Assembly: GCA_017938925.1 (NCBI GenBank)
Contig: JAGBAO010000008.1
Span: 238,499 to 302,498 of the forward strand
Source of the DNA: Bacteroidales bacterium
Lineage (GTDB): Bacteria > Bacteroidota > Bacteroidia > Bacteroidales > UBA932
Direction of reading: 5' to 3'
Length of the DNA stretch: 64,000 bases
The notes under the pieces are model-generated. The model was not told the origin of the DNA. It searched no databases and was given only the letters and a program-made list of their open reading frames with translations. A program made the position numbers and the translations under genes. Shown here piece after piece: positions 16,120 to 24,992 of this stretch. Each line of letters opens with the position of its first letter. Within the stretch, counting starts at the first letter, position 1.

Positions 16120-18213
16120 TTATCTACCGAAATAAACCAGCAGTACAGAGATGTCAGAAGGTGACACACCTGAGATTCTCGAAGCCTGGGCTATAGTGCG
16201 AGGCGCATACTTCTTCAATTTCTGACGACACTCTATCGACAGGCTCTCCACCCTGTCAAAATCAAAGTTTTCCGGAATAGAAAGATTCTCAAGGCGCATT
16301 ATCTTATCCGCCAGCTGCCTCTCCCTCTCTATATATCCCTTGTACTTAAGAGCAATCTCAGAAGAATCCAAAATTTCCTTTCTATAATTGGAATCAACTT
16401 TCTGAGCCATAAACTCACTATCAAGATCAGCGGTCGGATACTCTGTATTATATTGGAGAACGAAAGCGGCATCTAAATATGATATCGAACTTGTCGCATT
16501 AAACTTCCCCTTAAGAGACTCCTTATTGCCATACATTAACAGGTCAGAGTACTCAACTCCATCAGACAACAAAGATGATAAAGGAGATGCAAATTCGTTA
16601 TCTATATTATTCTTTAAAAATGTTCCACGTGGAACTAAATCAAACAATTCAGACAATTTGACCTGCGGGCGGGAAATAAGAGCAGAAAGCCTGGTCCTGC
16701 ATGATATTTCAGAAGTAGAAACTGAAGAAAGATAATCATTGACAGATTCTGGTCTGACTGATACTTCTTCAAAGAATTGATTGAATTTTTCAACGGATTC
16801 ATACTTGCGACAAGTATAGTCATATCTGAACTTGTCAGCAAGACCTGCATTATATGAGAGTCCGGTGAGGCGTAGATCTGCATTATCCTGCCTTAAAAGA
16901 ATCCTGTACTCTGCTCTTGACGTGAACATTCTATACGGTTCATCCACACCCTTTGTAATAAGGTCATCAATGAGGACTCCGATGTAAGCCTGGTCTCTCT
17001 TAAGGATAAAAGGATCCTTTCCTGCAACCTTAAGATGAGCGTTCATTCCTGCTATAAGACCCTGGGCAGCTGCCTCTTCATATCCTGTCGTTCCATTGAC
17101 CTGACCAGCCAGGAAAAGTCCTTCTATATTCTTCAGTTCAAGGGTCGGCTTGAGCTGTGTCGGATCGAAATAATCATATTCAACAGCATAGGCAGGACGA
17201 TATACCTTAGCATTTTCGAGTCCTTTGATCGCATGCAGAGCATCCATCTGAACGTCCAACGGAAGCGATGAAGAAAATCCCTGAAGGTAATATTCATTTG
17301 TTCCCCTACCCTCGGGTTCAAGGAAAAGCTGGTGCTCTGTCTTGTCGGCAAAGGTCCTCAACTTGTCCTCAATGCTCGGGCAATAACGTGGTCCGATTCC
17401 TGTGATTAGTCCGGTAAATAACGGAGAATCATTGAAACCGGTCCTTAGTATATCATGCACCTTCTCATTCGTGTGGACTACAAAGCAAGGCATCTGAGGA
17501 GTACCGTTCTGCGCAGTGGACAGATATGGAAGGTAAGAGAACTTATCAGGATCTGAATCTCCGAACTGCTGGACAAGAGTTGAAGTATCGACAGACGAAA
17601 TATCGATTCGAGGCGGAGTGCCTGTTTTCATTCGGGCAGTAGAAATTCCCATATCCACCAGCTGGCGGGTCAGACCATGAGACGGGAGTTCTCCAATTCT
17701 TCCCCCTTCAAACATAGTGCGACCGATGAACATCCTGCCATCAAGGAAGGTTCCGGCAGTTAGAATAACTGTCTGAGAATTGAAAATTGCACCGGTAGTT
17801 GTACATACGCCCGAGATTTTTGATTCTCGGAAAAGAAAACTGGTCACAGTATCCTGGTAAATATCTAATTTACAGGCACTTTCAAGTATTTTTCGCCAGT
17901 ATAGTGAAAATTGTATTTTATCACACTGTGCACGAGGACTCCACATGGCAGGTCCCTTTGACCTGTTGAGCATTCGGAACTGGAGAGTGGAAGCATCCGT
18001 GACTATGCCGGTGTACCCGCCTAACGCATCTATCTCTCTGACAATCTGACCTTTAGCAATTCCACCAATAGCCGGATTGCATGACATCTGACCGAACTTG
18101 TTCATATCCATTGATATCAAAAGTACGGAAGATCCCATCCTTGAAGCGGCCATCGCAGCTTCACAGCCTGCATGACCACCTCCGACTACAATCACATCAT
18201 AAGTCTTCTGCAT
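16120..18213 (-). CDS. mnmG: tRNA uridine-5-carboxymethylaminomethyl modification enzyme MnmG
   Basis: This FAD protein works with MnmE to modify the wobble uridine of several tRNAs. It opens with the Rossmann motif [23 protein letters not shown]. It has [24 protein letters not shown], then [23 protein letters not shown], and ends in the MnmG C-terminal helical domain (YEGYIERE-like [11 protein letters not shown]). At 697 residues it is about 70 longer than usual. The extra part seems to be the Ser/Asn-rich region near residues 526-595, which begins at the internal parS-like site. An in-frame ATG 9 bp upstream is also possible; the start used sits just past the ybeY stop. Confidence 0.94.
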   Translation of the reverse strand: MQKTYDVIVVGGGHAGCEAAMAASRMGSSVLLISMDMNKFGQMSCNPAIGGIAKGQIVREIDALGGYTGIVTDASTLQFRMLNRSKGPAMWSPRAQCDKIQFSLYWRKILESACKLDIYQDTVTSFLFRESKISGVCTTTGAIFNSQTVILTAGTFLDGRMFIGRTMFEGGRIGELPSHGLTRQLVDMGISTARMKTGTPPRIDISSVDTSTLVQQFGDSDPDKFSYLPYLSTAQNGTPQMPCFVVHTNEKVHDILRTGFNDSPLFTGLITGIGPRYCPSIEDKLRTFADKTEHQLFLEPEGRGTNEYYLQGFSSSLPLDVQMDALHAIKGLENAKVYRPAYAVEYDYFDPTQLKPTLELKNIEGLFLAGQVNGTTGYEEAAAQGLIAGMNAHLKVAGKDPFILKRDQAYIGVLIDDLITKGVDEPYRMFTSRAEYRILLRQDNADLRLTGLSYNAGLADKFRYDYTCRKYESVEKFNQFFEEVSVRPESVNDYLSSVSTSEISCRTRLSALISRPQVKLSELFDLVPRGTFLKNNIDNEFASPLSSLLSDGVEYSDLLMYGNKESLKGKFNATSSISYLDAAFVLQYNTEYPTADLDSEFMAQKVDSNYRKEILDSSEIALKYKGYIERERQLADKIMRLENLSIPENFDFDRVESLSIECRQKLKKYAPRTIAQASRISGVSPSDISVLLVYFGR
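16621..16636. promoter_or_regulatory. Second parS-like site, inside mnmG
   Basis: TGTTCCACGTGGAACT matches the first site at 15 of 16 positions. It encodes VPRGT (about residues 526-530) in mnmG on the minus strand. It lies 558 bp from the first site. Close pairs of parS sites near the origin are typical of chromosomal partition systems. Confidence 0.65.
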
Positions 18214-18214
18214 A

Positions 18215-18634
18215 CTAAACAAGTTCCCTTAATGAAAGATAGTAATTTTCCTTTGCCCTCATCTGAGCGATGTCTTCATCACAGTGATCATCATAACCTA
18301 TGAGATGAAGAAGACCATGGACAATGACTCTGTTAAGTTCATCCTTGAACTCAGTTCCATACTCATGTGCATTTTCACGAACAGAATCTACGCTGATGAA
18401 AAGGTCTCCGGAAAGCCTGTCACCTTCACAATAATCGAATGTTATTATATCCGTAAAGTAATCATGCTGAAGATAGCGCTGATTGACATCAAGAATATAG
18501 TTATCAGAGCAGAAGATGATCGAAATATCCCCTATCCTGCGGATTTCACTTTCCGCTACAAGACGGAGCCACTTATTGTTAATGGTTTTCCCTTTGAATA
18601 TGAAATCTGTGTCCTCGAAGTAGTATGAAATCAT
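18215..18634 (-). CDS. ybeY: Endoribonuclease YbeY
   Basis: The 139-residue metalloprotein carries the UPF0054 signature [19 protein letters not shown] (about residues 103-121), whose histidines bind zinc. YbeY matures 16S rRNA 3' ends and takes part in ribosome quality control. Its stop lies two bases before the mnmG start, so the two probably form an operon. A TAGATTTG box lies upstream on this strand. Confidence 0.95.
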   Translation of the reverse strand: MISYYFEDTDFIFKGKTINNKWLRLVAESEIRRIGDISIIFCSDNYILDVNQRYLQHDYFTDIITFDYCEGDRLSGDLFISVDSVRENAHEYGTEFKDELNRVIVHGLLHLIGYDDHCDEDIAQMRAKENYYLSLRELV

Positions 18635-18650
18635 GGAATAAAATTTTGTG

Positions 18651-18658
18651 CAAATCTA
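18651..18658 (-). promoter_or_regulatory. -7 promoter box for ybeY-mnmG
   Basis: On the minus strand this reads TAGATTTG, matching TAnnTTTG, 17 bp before the ybeY ATG. Confidence 0.45.
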
Positions 18659-18674
18659 CAAAATGTATAAAAAG

Positions 18675-18705
18675 TTTGAAATAAAAAATAAAGTTTCTAA
18701 CTTTA
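18675..18705 (+). promoter_or_regulatory. Promoter for tonB
   Basis: TTTG at 18675-18678 is followed after 19 bp by TAACTTTA at 18698-18705. This matches the Bacteroidota TTTG-N19-21-TAnnTTTG arrangement except for the final base, 34 bp before the start codon. Confidence 0.6.
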
Positions 18706-18739
18706 CCGGGAATTACGAGAATATAAAAAAGTAATCTAT

Positions 18740-19429
18740 ATGGAAATTAAAAAGTCAGAAAAAGCGAATCTTGAGAACAAGAAACTGCTTTTCTTGGAAC
18801 TCGGACTTATCGTATCACTTGGAATTACACTCATCGCCTTTGAGTGGACAAGCACAGAAACAAACGTTTCCACTCTTGAGGCAGAGGCAGAGGTAGTATT
18901 GGAAGAGGAAATTATTCCAATCACTCAGGAGACTCCTCCACCGCCACCAGCAGCACCTAAGATTCCTGTTCTTTCAGACCAGATAGACATTGTGGATGAC
19001 GAAATCGAGGTGGATGACGAGATGTTCATGAACCTTGAGGACGATGCAAGCCTCGGAGTTGAGATCATGGACTACGTGGAAGTAGAAGAGGAAGTCGTTG
19101 AAGAGGAAGCAATTCCATTCCAGCTCGTAGAGGAGAAGCCTTCATTCCAGGGTGGAGACGCAAACCAGTTCTCAAAGTGGGTGAACTCAAGACTCGAGTA
19201 TCCTGAGATTGCAAAGGAAAACGGTGTACAGGGTCGTGTGACCCTTCAGTTCACAGTTGAGAAGGACGGAACAGTGACTAAGGTAAGAGTTCTCCGTGGT
19301 GTTGACCCATCACTTGACAAGGAGGCTGTCAGAGTCGTTTCAATGTCTCCGAAGTGGAAGCCAGGAAAGCAGAGAGACCGTGCGGTTCCTGTAACCTACA
19401 CCTTCCCAGTAATTTTCCAGTTGAGATAA
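18740..19429 (+). CDS. tonB: Energy transducer TonB
   Basis: This 229-residue inner-membrane protein has one N-terminal membrane helix (LLFLELGLIVSLGITLIAF). A periplasmic linker begins with a PPPPPAAP stretch and is then very acidic (many E/D up to about residue 128). A C-terminal TonB domain follows (FSKWVNSRLEYPEIAKENGVQGRVTLQFTVEKDGTV to the end). It passes proton-motive energy to TonB-dependent outer membrane receptors such as the SusC protein at 39.5 kb. ExbB/ExbD are not adjacent. An acidic rather than Pro/Lys linker is a common variant in this phylum. Confidence 0.92.
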   Translation: MEIKKSEKANLENKKLLFLELGLIVSLGITLIAFEWTSTETNVSTLEAEAEVVLEEEIIPITQETPPPPPAAPKIPVLSDQIDIVDDEIEVDDEMFMNLEDDASLGVEIMDYVEVEEEVVEEEAIPFQLVEEKPSFQGGDANQFSKWVNSRLEYPEIAKENGVQGRVTLQFTVEKDGTVTKVRVLRGVDPSLDKEAVRVVSMSPKWKPGKQRDRAVPVTYTFPVIFQLR

Positions 19430-19450
19430 TTATTTAATATTCAAATATTT

Positions 19451-19489
19451 ATAAGGCCGACCAAAACCAATTGATCGGCCTTATTCTTT
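19451..19489 (+). terminator. Rho-independent terminator after tonB
   Basis: A perfect 10-bp stem (ATAAGGCCGA at 19451-19460 with TCGGCCTTAT at 19475-19484) can gain inner CAA/TTG pairs and is followed by T-rich sequence. Confidence 0.85.
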
Positions 19490-19501
19490 AAGTTGTCAAG
19501 C

Positions 19502-20692
19502 ATGGCAAAGATAACAGAAGCACAGCATAATGAAAGAGCGGTGTTCGTCGGTGTGATCAAGCAGGGAGACGAAGAACGCCAGGTGATGGAGTATCTGGAT
19601 GAACTTGAATTTCTCGCAGAAACAGCCGGCGCTATAGGCATCAAGAAATTCATACAGAAAGTTGACCGTCCTGATTCGAGAACATATATTAGAAGCGGAA
19701 AACTGCAGGAAATAAAGGACTATATAGAGGAAAACGAAATCGAAGTTGTTATCTTCGATGATGAACTGTCCCCTACCCAGCTCAGAAACATTGAGAGGGA
19801 ACTCAACATCAGAATCCTCGACAGGACAAATCTTATCCTGGACATCTTCGCTCAGAGGGCAAAGACAGCATATGCTAAGATGCAGGTGGAACTTGCTCAG
19901 TATCAATATCTTCTTCCACGACTCACCCGAATGTGGACCCACCTTGAAAGGCAGAAGGGAGGTATCGGAATGCGTGGTCCGGGTGAGACTCAGATCGAGA
20001 CTGACCGCCGAATCATCCAGGACAAGATCGCCAGACTGAAGGAGCAGCTGAAGAAGGTTGACAAACAGATGGCATCACAGCGCGGAAATCGCGGTTCTTT
20101 GGTGCGTATTTCGCTTGTCGGCTACACAAACGTAGGTAAGAGTACCTTGATGAATTTACTGGCTAAAAGCGACGTTTTTGCGGAAAACAAGCTGTTTGCG
20201 ACACTTGATACCACAGTGAGGAAAGTGGTTATCGAAAATGTGCCATTCCTGCTCAGCGACACAGTAGGTTTCATCAGAAAGCTGCCTCATCAGCTGGTGG
20301 AGGCTTTCAAGAGTACGCTTGATGAGGTCAGGGAGGCTGACATCCTGATGCATGTTGTGGATATCTCCCATCCAAACTTTGAGGAGCATATAAAGGTTGT
20401 GGAGGAGACATTAAAGGATATAAAGGCCATAGACAAGCCTATTTTCGTAGTATTCAACAAGATTGACGCCTACAGGTATGAAGAGTACGATGAGTTCTCT
20501 CTGGAGCCAAAGAAGCAGATAAACTACACCCTTGAGGAGTTCAAGAACAGCTGGATCGCGAAGGAAAACACTCCTTGCATCTTCATCTCTGCAAGGGAGA
20601 AGATCGGAATCGACAAACTCCGCGGCGACCTCTACAAAATGGTGGCGGAAATCCATGCAGGCCGCTATCCTTTCGACAATTTCCTCTGGTAA
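19502..20692 (+). CDS. hflX: GTPase HflX
   Basis: The 396-residue ribosome-associated GTPase has the HflX N-terminal domain (RPDSRTYIRSGKLQEI, FDDELSPTQLRNIE, VELAQYQYLLPRLTRMW). The glycine-rich linker GGIGMRGPGETQIETDRR follows. The G domain has P-loop GYTNVGKST, switch DTVGFIRKLPHQL and specificity motif NKIDA. HflX rescues or splits stalled 70S ribosomes under stress. The frame opens at a TTG (19493), but the ATG at 19502 is the more likely start. Confidence 0.95.
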   Translation: MAKITEAQHNERAVFVGVIKQGDEERQVMEYLDELEFLAETAGAIGIKKFIQKVDRPDSRTYIRSGKLQEIKDYIEENEIEVVIFDDELSPTQLRNIERELNIRILDRTNLILDIFAQRAKTAYAKMQVELAQYQYLLPRLTRMWTHLERQKGGIGMRGPGETQIETDRRIIQDKIARLKEQLKKVDKQMASQRGNRGSLVRISLVGYTNVGKSTLMNLLAKSDVFAENKLFATLDTTVRKVVIENVPFLLSDTVGFIRKLPHQLVEAFKSTLDEVREADILMHVVDISHPNFEEHIKVVEETLKDIKAIDKPIFVVFNKIDAYRYEEYDEFSLEPKKQINYTLEEFKNSWIAKENTPCIFISAREKIGIDKLRGDLYKMVAEIHAGRYPFDNFLW

Positions 20693-20708
20693 TACATCAT
20701 AAAATAAA

Positions 20709-20738
20709 AAGGGTTTGACTTTTAACGGTCAAACCCTT
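20709..20738. terminator. Bidirectional terminator between hflX and sdhB
   Basis: AAGGGTTTGAC at 20709-20719 pairs perfectly with GTCAAACCCTT at 20728-20738 around an 8-base loop. It is flanked by A-rich sequence on one side and T-containing sequence on the other, between convergent genes. Confidence 0.8.
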
Positions 20739-20766
20739 GATTTATATATCCTTACAGGATAAAATA

Positions 20767-21546
20767 TTAGTCGTGAAGCTTAGCTGAGAGGAACTCGCGG
20801 TTCAGACGGGCAATGTGAGTCACTGTAACGTGCTTAGGGCACTCCATCTCACAAGCCTTGGTGTTTGTACAAGCACCGAAGCCGAGTTCGTCCATCTTCG
20901 CAACCATCGCCTTAGCACGTCTTGCTGCCTCAACCTTACCCTGTGGGAGAAGTGCGAGAGAGCTTACACGAGCTGCAACGAAGAGCATTGCAGAACCGTT
21001 CTTACAAGTTGCAACACATGCACCGCAACCTACGCAGGCTGCTGCGTCCATGCTCTCCTCAGCGTCAGCCTGAGGGATTGGAATAGCGTTTCCATCAGGA
21101 ACTCCGCCTGTTCCGACTGATACATATCCACCTGCCTGGAGGATCTTGTCGAATGCCTGACGGTCCACAACGAGGTCCTTGATCACAGGGAAACCTGCAC
21201 TTCTCCAAGGCTCGATTGTGATTGTGTCGCCATCCTTGAACTTACGCATGTGGAGCTGGCATGTAGTAACCTCATCGTCCGGTCCGTGTGCACGGCCGTT
21301 GATGTAGAGTGAACATGCACCGCAGATACCCTCACGGCAGTCGTGGTCGAATGAAACCGGACCACTGCTCTGGCATCCCTTCTCGACAGCTACCGGATCT
21401 ACACCCTCAGCGATAAGCTGCTCATTGAGGATATCGAGCATCTCGAGGAAAGAGCTGTCAGAGGATATATTCTTGACCTGATAGGTCTCAAAATGTCCTT
21501 TTGCCTTGGCGTTTTTCTGACGCCATACTTTCAATGTCAAATCCAT
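20767..21546 (-). CDS. sdhB: Succinate dehydrogenase/fumarate reductase iron-sulfur subunit
   Basis: The 259 residues hold all three cluster ligand sets: the [2Fe-2S] loop [18 protein letters not shown] with a later TTCQLH, the [4Fe-4S] motif [11 protein letters not shown], and the second ferredoxin motif [12 protein letters not shown]. It passes electrons between the flavoprotein SdhA and quinone through a membrane anchor. It directly follows sdhA with a 5-bp gap. In anaerobic Bacteroidales the complex usually works as fumarate reductase (frdB). Confidence 0.95.
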   Translation of the reverse strand: MDLTLKVWRQKNAKAKGHFETYQVKNISSDSSFLEMLDILNEQLIAEGVDPVAVEKGCQSSGPVSFDHDCREGICGACSLYINGRAHGPDDEVTTCQLHMRKFKDGDTITIEPWRSAGFPVIKDLVVDRQAFDKILQAGGYVSVGTGGVPDGNAIPIPQADAEESMDAAACVGCGACVATCKNGSAMLFVAARVSSLALLPQGKVEAARRAKAMVAKMDELGFGACTNTKACEMECPKHVTVTHIARLNREFLSAKLHD

Positions 21547-21551
21547 GTCAA

Positions 21552-23498
21552 TTAGTCTTTATAGTTTCTGGTAGCTATCTTGATGTTCTCGTATACGAGT
21601 GGCTCCTTGTGGAGTTCAGGCTCAACGCCTTCACCCTTGTATTCCCAAGCCGCTACATACATGTAGTTCTCGTCGTCACGCTTGGTCTCACCCTCTTCTG
21701 TCTGCATTTCTTCACGGAAGTGACCTCCGCAAGACTCGTTACGGTTGAGTGCGTCGCGTGCCATGAGCTCGCCGATTTCGAAGAAGTCAACAAGGCGGAG
21801 AGCCTTCTCGAGCTCCTGGTTGAAGTGGCTGTTCTCACCTGCTACATATACGTTCTTCCAGAAGTCTGCCTTGAGAGCCTGGATAAGCTCGATAGCCTTC
21901 TTCAGACCAGCCTCGTTACGTGCCATACCTACATACTCCCACATGATGTGTCCGAGCTCCTTGTGGTATGAATCCACAGACCTCTTTCCCTTCACTGCGA
22001 AGAGCTTCTCGATCTTCTCGACAACTGCCTTCTCAGCCTCAGCGAATTCAGGTGCATTGACGTCTGTCTTAGGCTCCTTGAACTTGCCTGCGAGGTAGTC
22101 GCCGATAGTGTATGGGAGGATGAAGTAACCGTCTGCAAGACCCTGCATGAGGGCAGATGCACCGAGACGGTTTCCACCATGGTCAGAGAAATTGGCCTCA
22201 CCGATAGCGTAGAGACCTGGAACTGTTGTCTGGAGGTTGTAGTCAACCCAGATACCACCCATAGTGTAGTGGATAGCAGGGTAGATCATCATAGGCTCCT
22301 TGTATGGATCCACGTCTGTGATCTTCTCATACATCTGGAAGAGGTTACCATATCTTGCTGCGATAACATCCTTTCCGAGACGCTCGATGGCTGTCTTGAA
22401 GTCAAGGAACACTGCAAGTCCTGTGTTGTTCACACCGTAACCTGCATCGCAACGCTCCTTTGCTGCACGTGAAGCCACGTCACGAGGAACGAGGTTTCCG
22501 AATGCAGGGTAACGACGCTCGAGATAGTAGTCGCGATCCTCCTCAGCGATGTCAGAAGGCTTCTTTGTACCTGCGCGGAGAGCCTTTACATCCTCCATCT
22601 TCTTAGGTACCCAGATACGTCCGTCGTTACGCAGAGACTCTGACATAAGGGTTAGCTTGGACTGCTGGTCGCCGTGTACAGGGATACATGTAGGGTGGAT
22701 CTGTGCGAAGCAAGGGTTTGCGAAGAATGCTCCCTTCTTGTAGCACTGCCAAGCTGCTGAACCATTTGAGTTCATTGCGTTGGTAGAGAGGAAGTAAGCG
22801 TTTCCGTAACCACCTGTTGCGATAACGACAGCGTGTGCTCCGAATCTCTCGATCTTTCCTGTCACGAGGTTTCTTGCGATGATACCCTTTGCCTCACCGT
22901 TGATGAGGACTACATCGAGCATCTCGTAACGAGGATAGCTCTTCACTGTGCCGGCAGCGATCTGACGGTTCAGGGCTGCATATGCACCGAGAAGGAGCTG
23001 CTGTCCGGTTTGTCCGCGGGCGTAGAAGGTACGACTTACCTGCGCACCTCCGAAAGAGCGGTTGGCGAGAAGTCCGCCGTATTCCCTTGCAAAAGGAACA
23101 CCCTGTGCAACGCACTGGTCGATGATAAGGTTGCTGACCTCGGCAAGACGATAGACGTTTGCCTCGCGTGCACGATAGTCTCCTCCCTTGATTGTGTCGT
23201 AGAAGAGACGATAGACAGAGTCGTTGTCGTTCTGGTAGTTCTTAGCGGCATTGATACCACCCTGTGCTGCGATAGAGTGAGCACGACGAGGTGAGTCGCT
23301 GATGCAGAACACCTTCACATTGTAGCCAAGCTCTCCGAGTGAAGCAGCTGCAGACGCTCCACCGAGACCTGTTCCCACAACAATGACTTCGAGTTTTCTT
23401 TTGTTGCCAGGGCTGACAACACGGATCTGAGATTTGTGCTTTGTCCATTTCTCGGCCAAAGGACCCTCAGGAATCTTAGAAATAAGTTTTTCGGCCAT
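21552..23498 (-). CDS. sdhA: Succinate dehydrogenase/fumarate reductase flavoprotein subunit
   Basis: The 648-residue FAD subunit shows the dinucleotide fold [19 protein letters not shown]. It also has the FAD-linking histidine context [15 protein letters not shown], active-site sequence [11 protein letters not shown] and the C-terminal [21 protein letters not shown]. The in-frame sequence upstream of [12 protein letters not shown] (ATG at 23498) is unlike the family and is excluded. The cytochrome b anchor gene, normally just upstream in this phylum, is absent: only ~170 bp separates this start from ruvB. Confidence 0.95.
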   Translation of the reverse strand: MAEKLISKIPEGPLAEKWTKHKSQIRVVSPGNKRKLEVIVVGTGLGGASAAASLGELGYNVKVFCISDSPRRAHSIAAQGGINAAKNYQNDNDSVYRLFYDTIKGGDYRAREANVYRLAEVSNLIIDQCVAQGVPFAREYGGLLANRSFGGAQVSRTFYARGQTGQQLLLGAYAALNRQIAAGTVKSYPRYEMLDVVLINGEAKGIIARNLVTGKIERFGAHAVVIATGGYGNAYFLSTNAMNSNGSAAWQCYKKGAFFANPCFAQIHPTCIPVHGDQQSKLTLMSESLRNDGRIWVPKKMEDVKALRAGTKKPSDIAEEDRDYYLERRYPAFGNLVPRDVASRAAKERCDAGYGVNNTGLAVFLDFKTAIERLGKDVIAARYGNLFQMYEKITDVDPYKEPMMIYPAIHYTMGGIWVDYNLQTTVPGLYAIGEANFSDHGGNRLGASALMQGLADGYFILPYTIGDYLAGKFKEPKTDVNAPEFAEAEKAVVEKIEKLFAVKGKRSVDSYHKELGHIMWEYVGMARNEAGLKKAIELIQALKADFWKNVYVAGENSHFNQELEKALRLVDFFEIGELMARDALNRNESCGGHFREEMQTEEGETKRDDENYMYVAAWEYKGEGVEPELHKEPLVYENIKIATRNYKD

Positions 23499-23593
23499 TT
23501 TATAGTGATTAAATGAAATTTCGGGCACAATTATAATGAAAATCGGCCGATTTAGCAATTAAATCAGCCGATTACCTATTATTTATGATAGGG

Positions 23594-23670
23594 ATTCCCG
23601 ATCAGGTCGGGAATGACGCTAAAAATTTGTCGAAAATGATGCAGGAAATTTATCAGGAATGACGCTAAAA
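23594..23670. repeat. Small palindrome and 15-bp direct repeat between ruvB and sdhA
   Basis: ATTCCCGA (23594-23601) and TCGGGAAT (23607-23614) form a perfect 8-bp hairpin. GGAATGACGCTAAAA occurs twice, at 23610-23624 and 23656-23670. The second copy contains the ruvB stop codon (CTA on this strand). The GGAATGAC ends recall the TGTCATTC-type palindrome at 11.1 kb. Confidence 0.55.
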
Positions 23671-24693
23671 CAGTGTAGGATCGTCGAGATTGATATTTCC
23701 CTTTTCCAGGCCGAGATGCCTGTAGGCAAGTTCGGTCACTTCCCTGCCCCGCGGCGTCCTCATGATGAATCCCTCCTTGATCAGGAACGGTTCATACACC
23801 TCTTCAAGAGTACCCTGGTCCTCACCCACTGCCGTTGCAATGGTATTCGCCCCCACAGGACCTCCCTTGAACTTCGTGATTATTGTCTTAAGTATCTTAT
23901 TATCAATTGCATCCAGTCCCCTCTTGTCTATATTCAGGGCATCAAGGGCATAGCGTGCTATCTCCAGATCGATGACACCGTTGCCCATGACCTGAGCAAA
24001 GTCACGCACACGACGCAGAAGCGAGTTGGCGATACGAGGCGTGCCACGGCTTCTAAGAGCTATTTCATACGCTGCATTCTGGTCTATTTCTACCTTTAAT
24101 ATATTTGCGCTTCTCTTGACAATGTTCACAAGGGTCATGGTGTCGTAATATTCCATGGCGCATGTTATACCGAACCTGGCCCTAAGAGGTGAAGTCAGCA
24201 GACCGCTTCGCGTGGTTGCTCCGACCAAAGTGAACGGATTTAGTGAAATACGCACTGAACGTGCTCCCGGCCCCTTGTCTATCATTATATCTATTACAAA
24301 ATCCTCCATCGCGGAGTACAGATACTCCTCCACAACCGGAGAAAGCCTGTGGATTTCGTCGATGAACAGCACGTCCCCCTCCTCCAGCGAGGTCAGAAGT
24401 CCGGCAAGATCACCCGGCTTGTCAAGAATAGGTCCGGATGTTACCTTCATATTCACTCCCAACTCATTTGCTATGATGTGCGCGAGAGTGGTCTTTCCAA
24501 GTCCCGGAGGGCCGTGAAACAGGACATGATCAAGAGACTCCCCTCTCATCCTGGCCGCCGCCACGAAAATCTTGAGGTTCGCCACTATCTTGTCCTGACC
24601 GGTAAAGTCTTTAAGGTCCTGCGGACGTATTATTCCGTCCAAATCCTTATCTTTGCCATCGTTGATGTTATGGGGATCGAAATCAGTCGTCAT
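23665..24693 (-). CDS. ruvB: Holliday junction DNA helicase ATPase RuvB
   Basis: This 342-residue AAA+ motor has [11 protein letters not shown], Walker A in [15 protein letters not shown], Walker B in [20 protein letters not shown], sensor/arginine-finger region [19 protein letters not shown] and a C-terminal winged helix ([12 protein letters not shown]). It drives branch migration with RuvA. The ATG at 24693 ([11 protein letters not shown]) gives the standard length; nine in-frame codons lie upstream. The gene faces away from mfd across the AT-rich origin candidate. Confidence 0.96.
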   Translation of the reverse strand: MTTDFDPHNINDGKDKDLDGIIRPQDLKDFTGQDKIVANLKIFVAAARMRGESLDHVLFHGPPGLGKTTLAHIIANELGVNMKVTSGPILDKPGDLAGLLTSLEEGDVLFIDEIHRLSPVVEEYLYSAMEDFVIDIMIDKGPGARSVRISLNPFTLVGATTRSGLLTSPLRARFGITCAMEYYDTMTLVNIVKRSANILKVEIDQNAAYEIALRSRGTPRIANSLLRRVRDFAQVMGNGVIDLEIARYALDALNIDKRGLDAIDNKILKTIITKFKGGPVGANTIATAVGEDQGTLEEVYEPFLIKEGFIMRTPRGREVTELAYRHLGLEKGNINLDDPTLF

Positions 24694-24700
24694 GCTCAGC

Positions 24701-24992
24701 TCAAAAATAATTATATACAAATATATATTATATTTTTAAATTTTAATGATGATTATATCGCTGTTGATATGTTGATAACTCAAAAATACATCTGATTATC
24801 AATATGTTGTATGTGCGATATCTGTTGAAAAGGCTGGTGTGAATTTCTTTGAAAAATGTTGATTGAAAATTTTGAAGATATTTATCTCTGCCGTAATATA
24901 CGGACTTGCGGATTTTGCCAATTTAGTTTTCATTTGATTTCAACAGGGTTTTCAACCGGTTATCAACAGAAAAATTGTTGATATGTTAATAA
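24701..24992. other. oriC: Candidate chromosomal replication origin (oriC)
   Basis: An almost purely A/T stretch (about 24701-24757) could be the unwinding element. Next to it are exact TTATCAACA/TGTTGATAA nonamers at 24770-24778 and 24960-24968. One-mismatch versions occur at 24762-24770, 24796-24804, 24823-24831, 24976-24984 and 24984-24992. TTATCAACA differs by one base from the E. coli DnaA box TTATCCACA. The region lies between divergent ruvB and mfd. Genes to the right are almost all rightward to 56 kb, genes to the left are mixed, and two parS-like sites lie 8 kb away. dnaA itself is not in the window, so this is inference. Confidence 0.6.
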
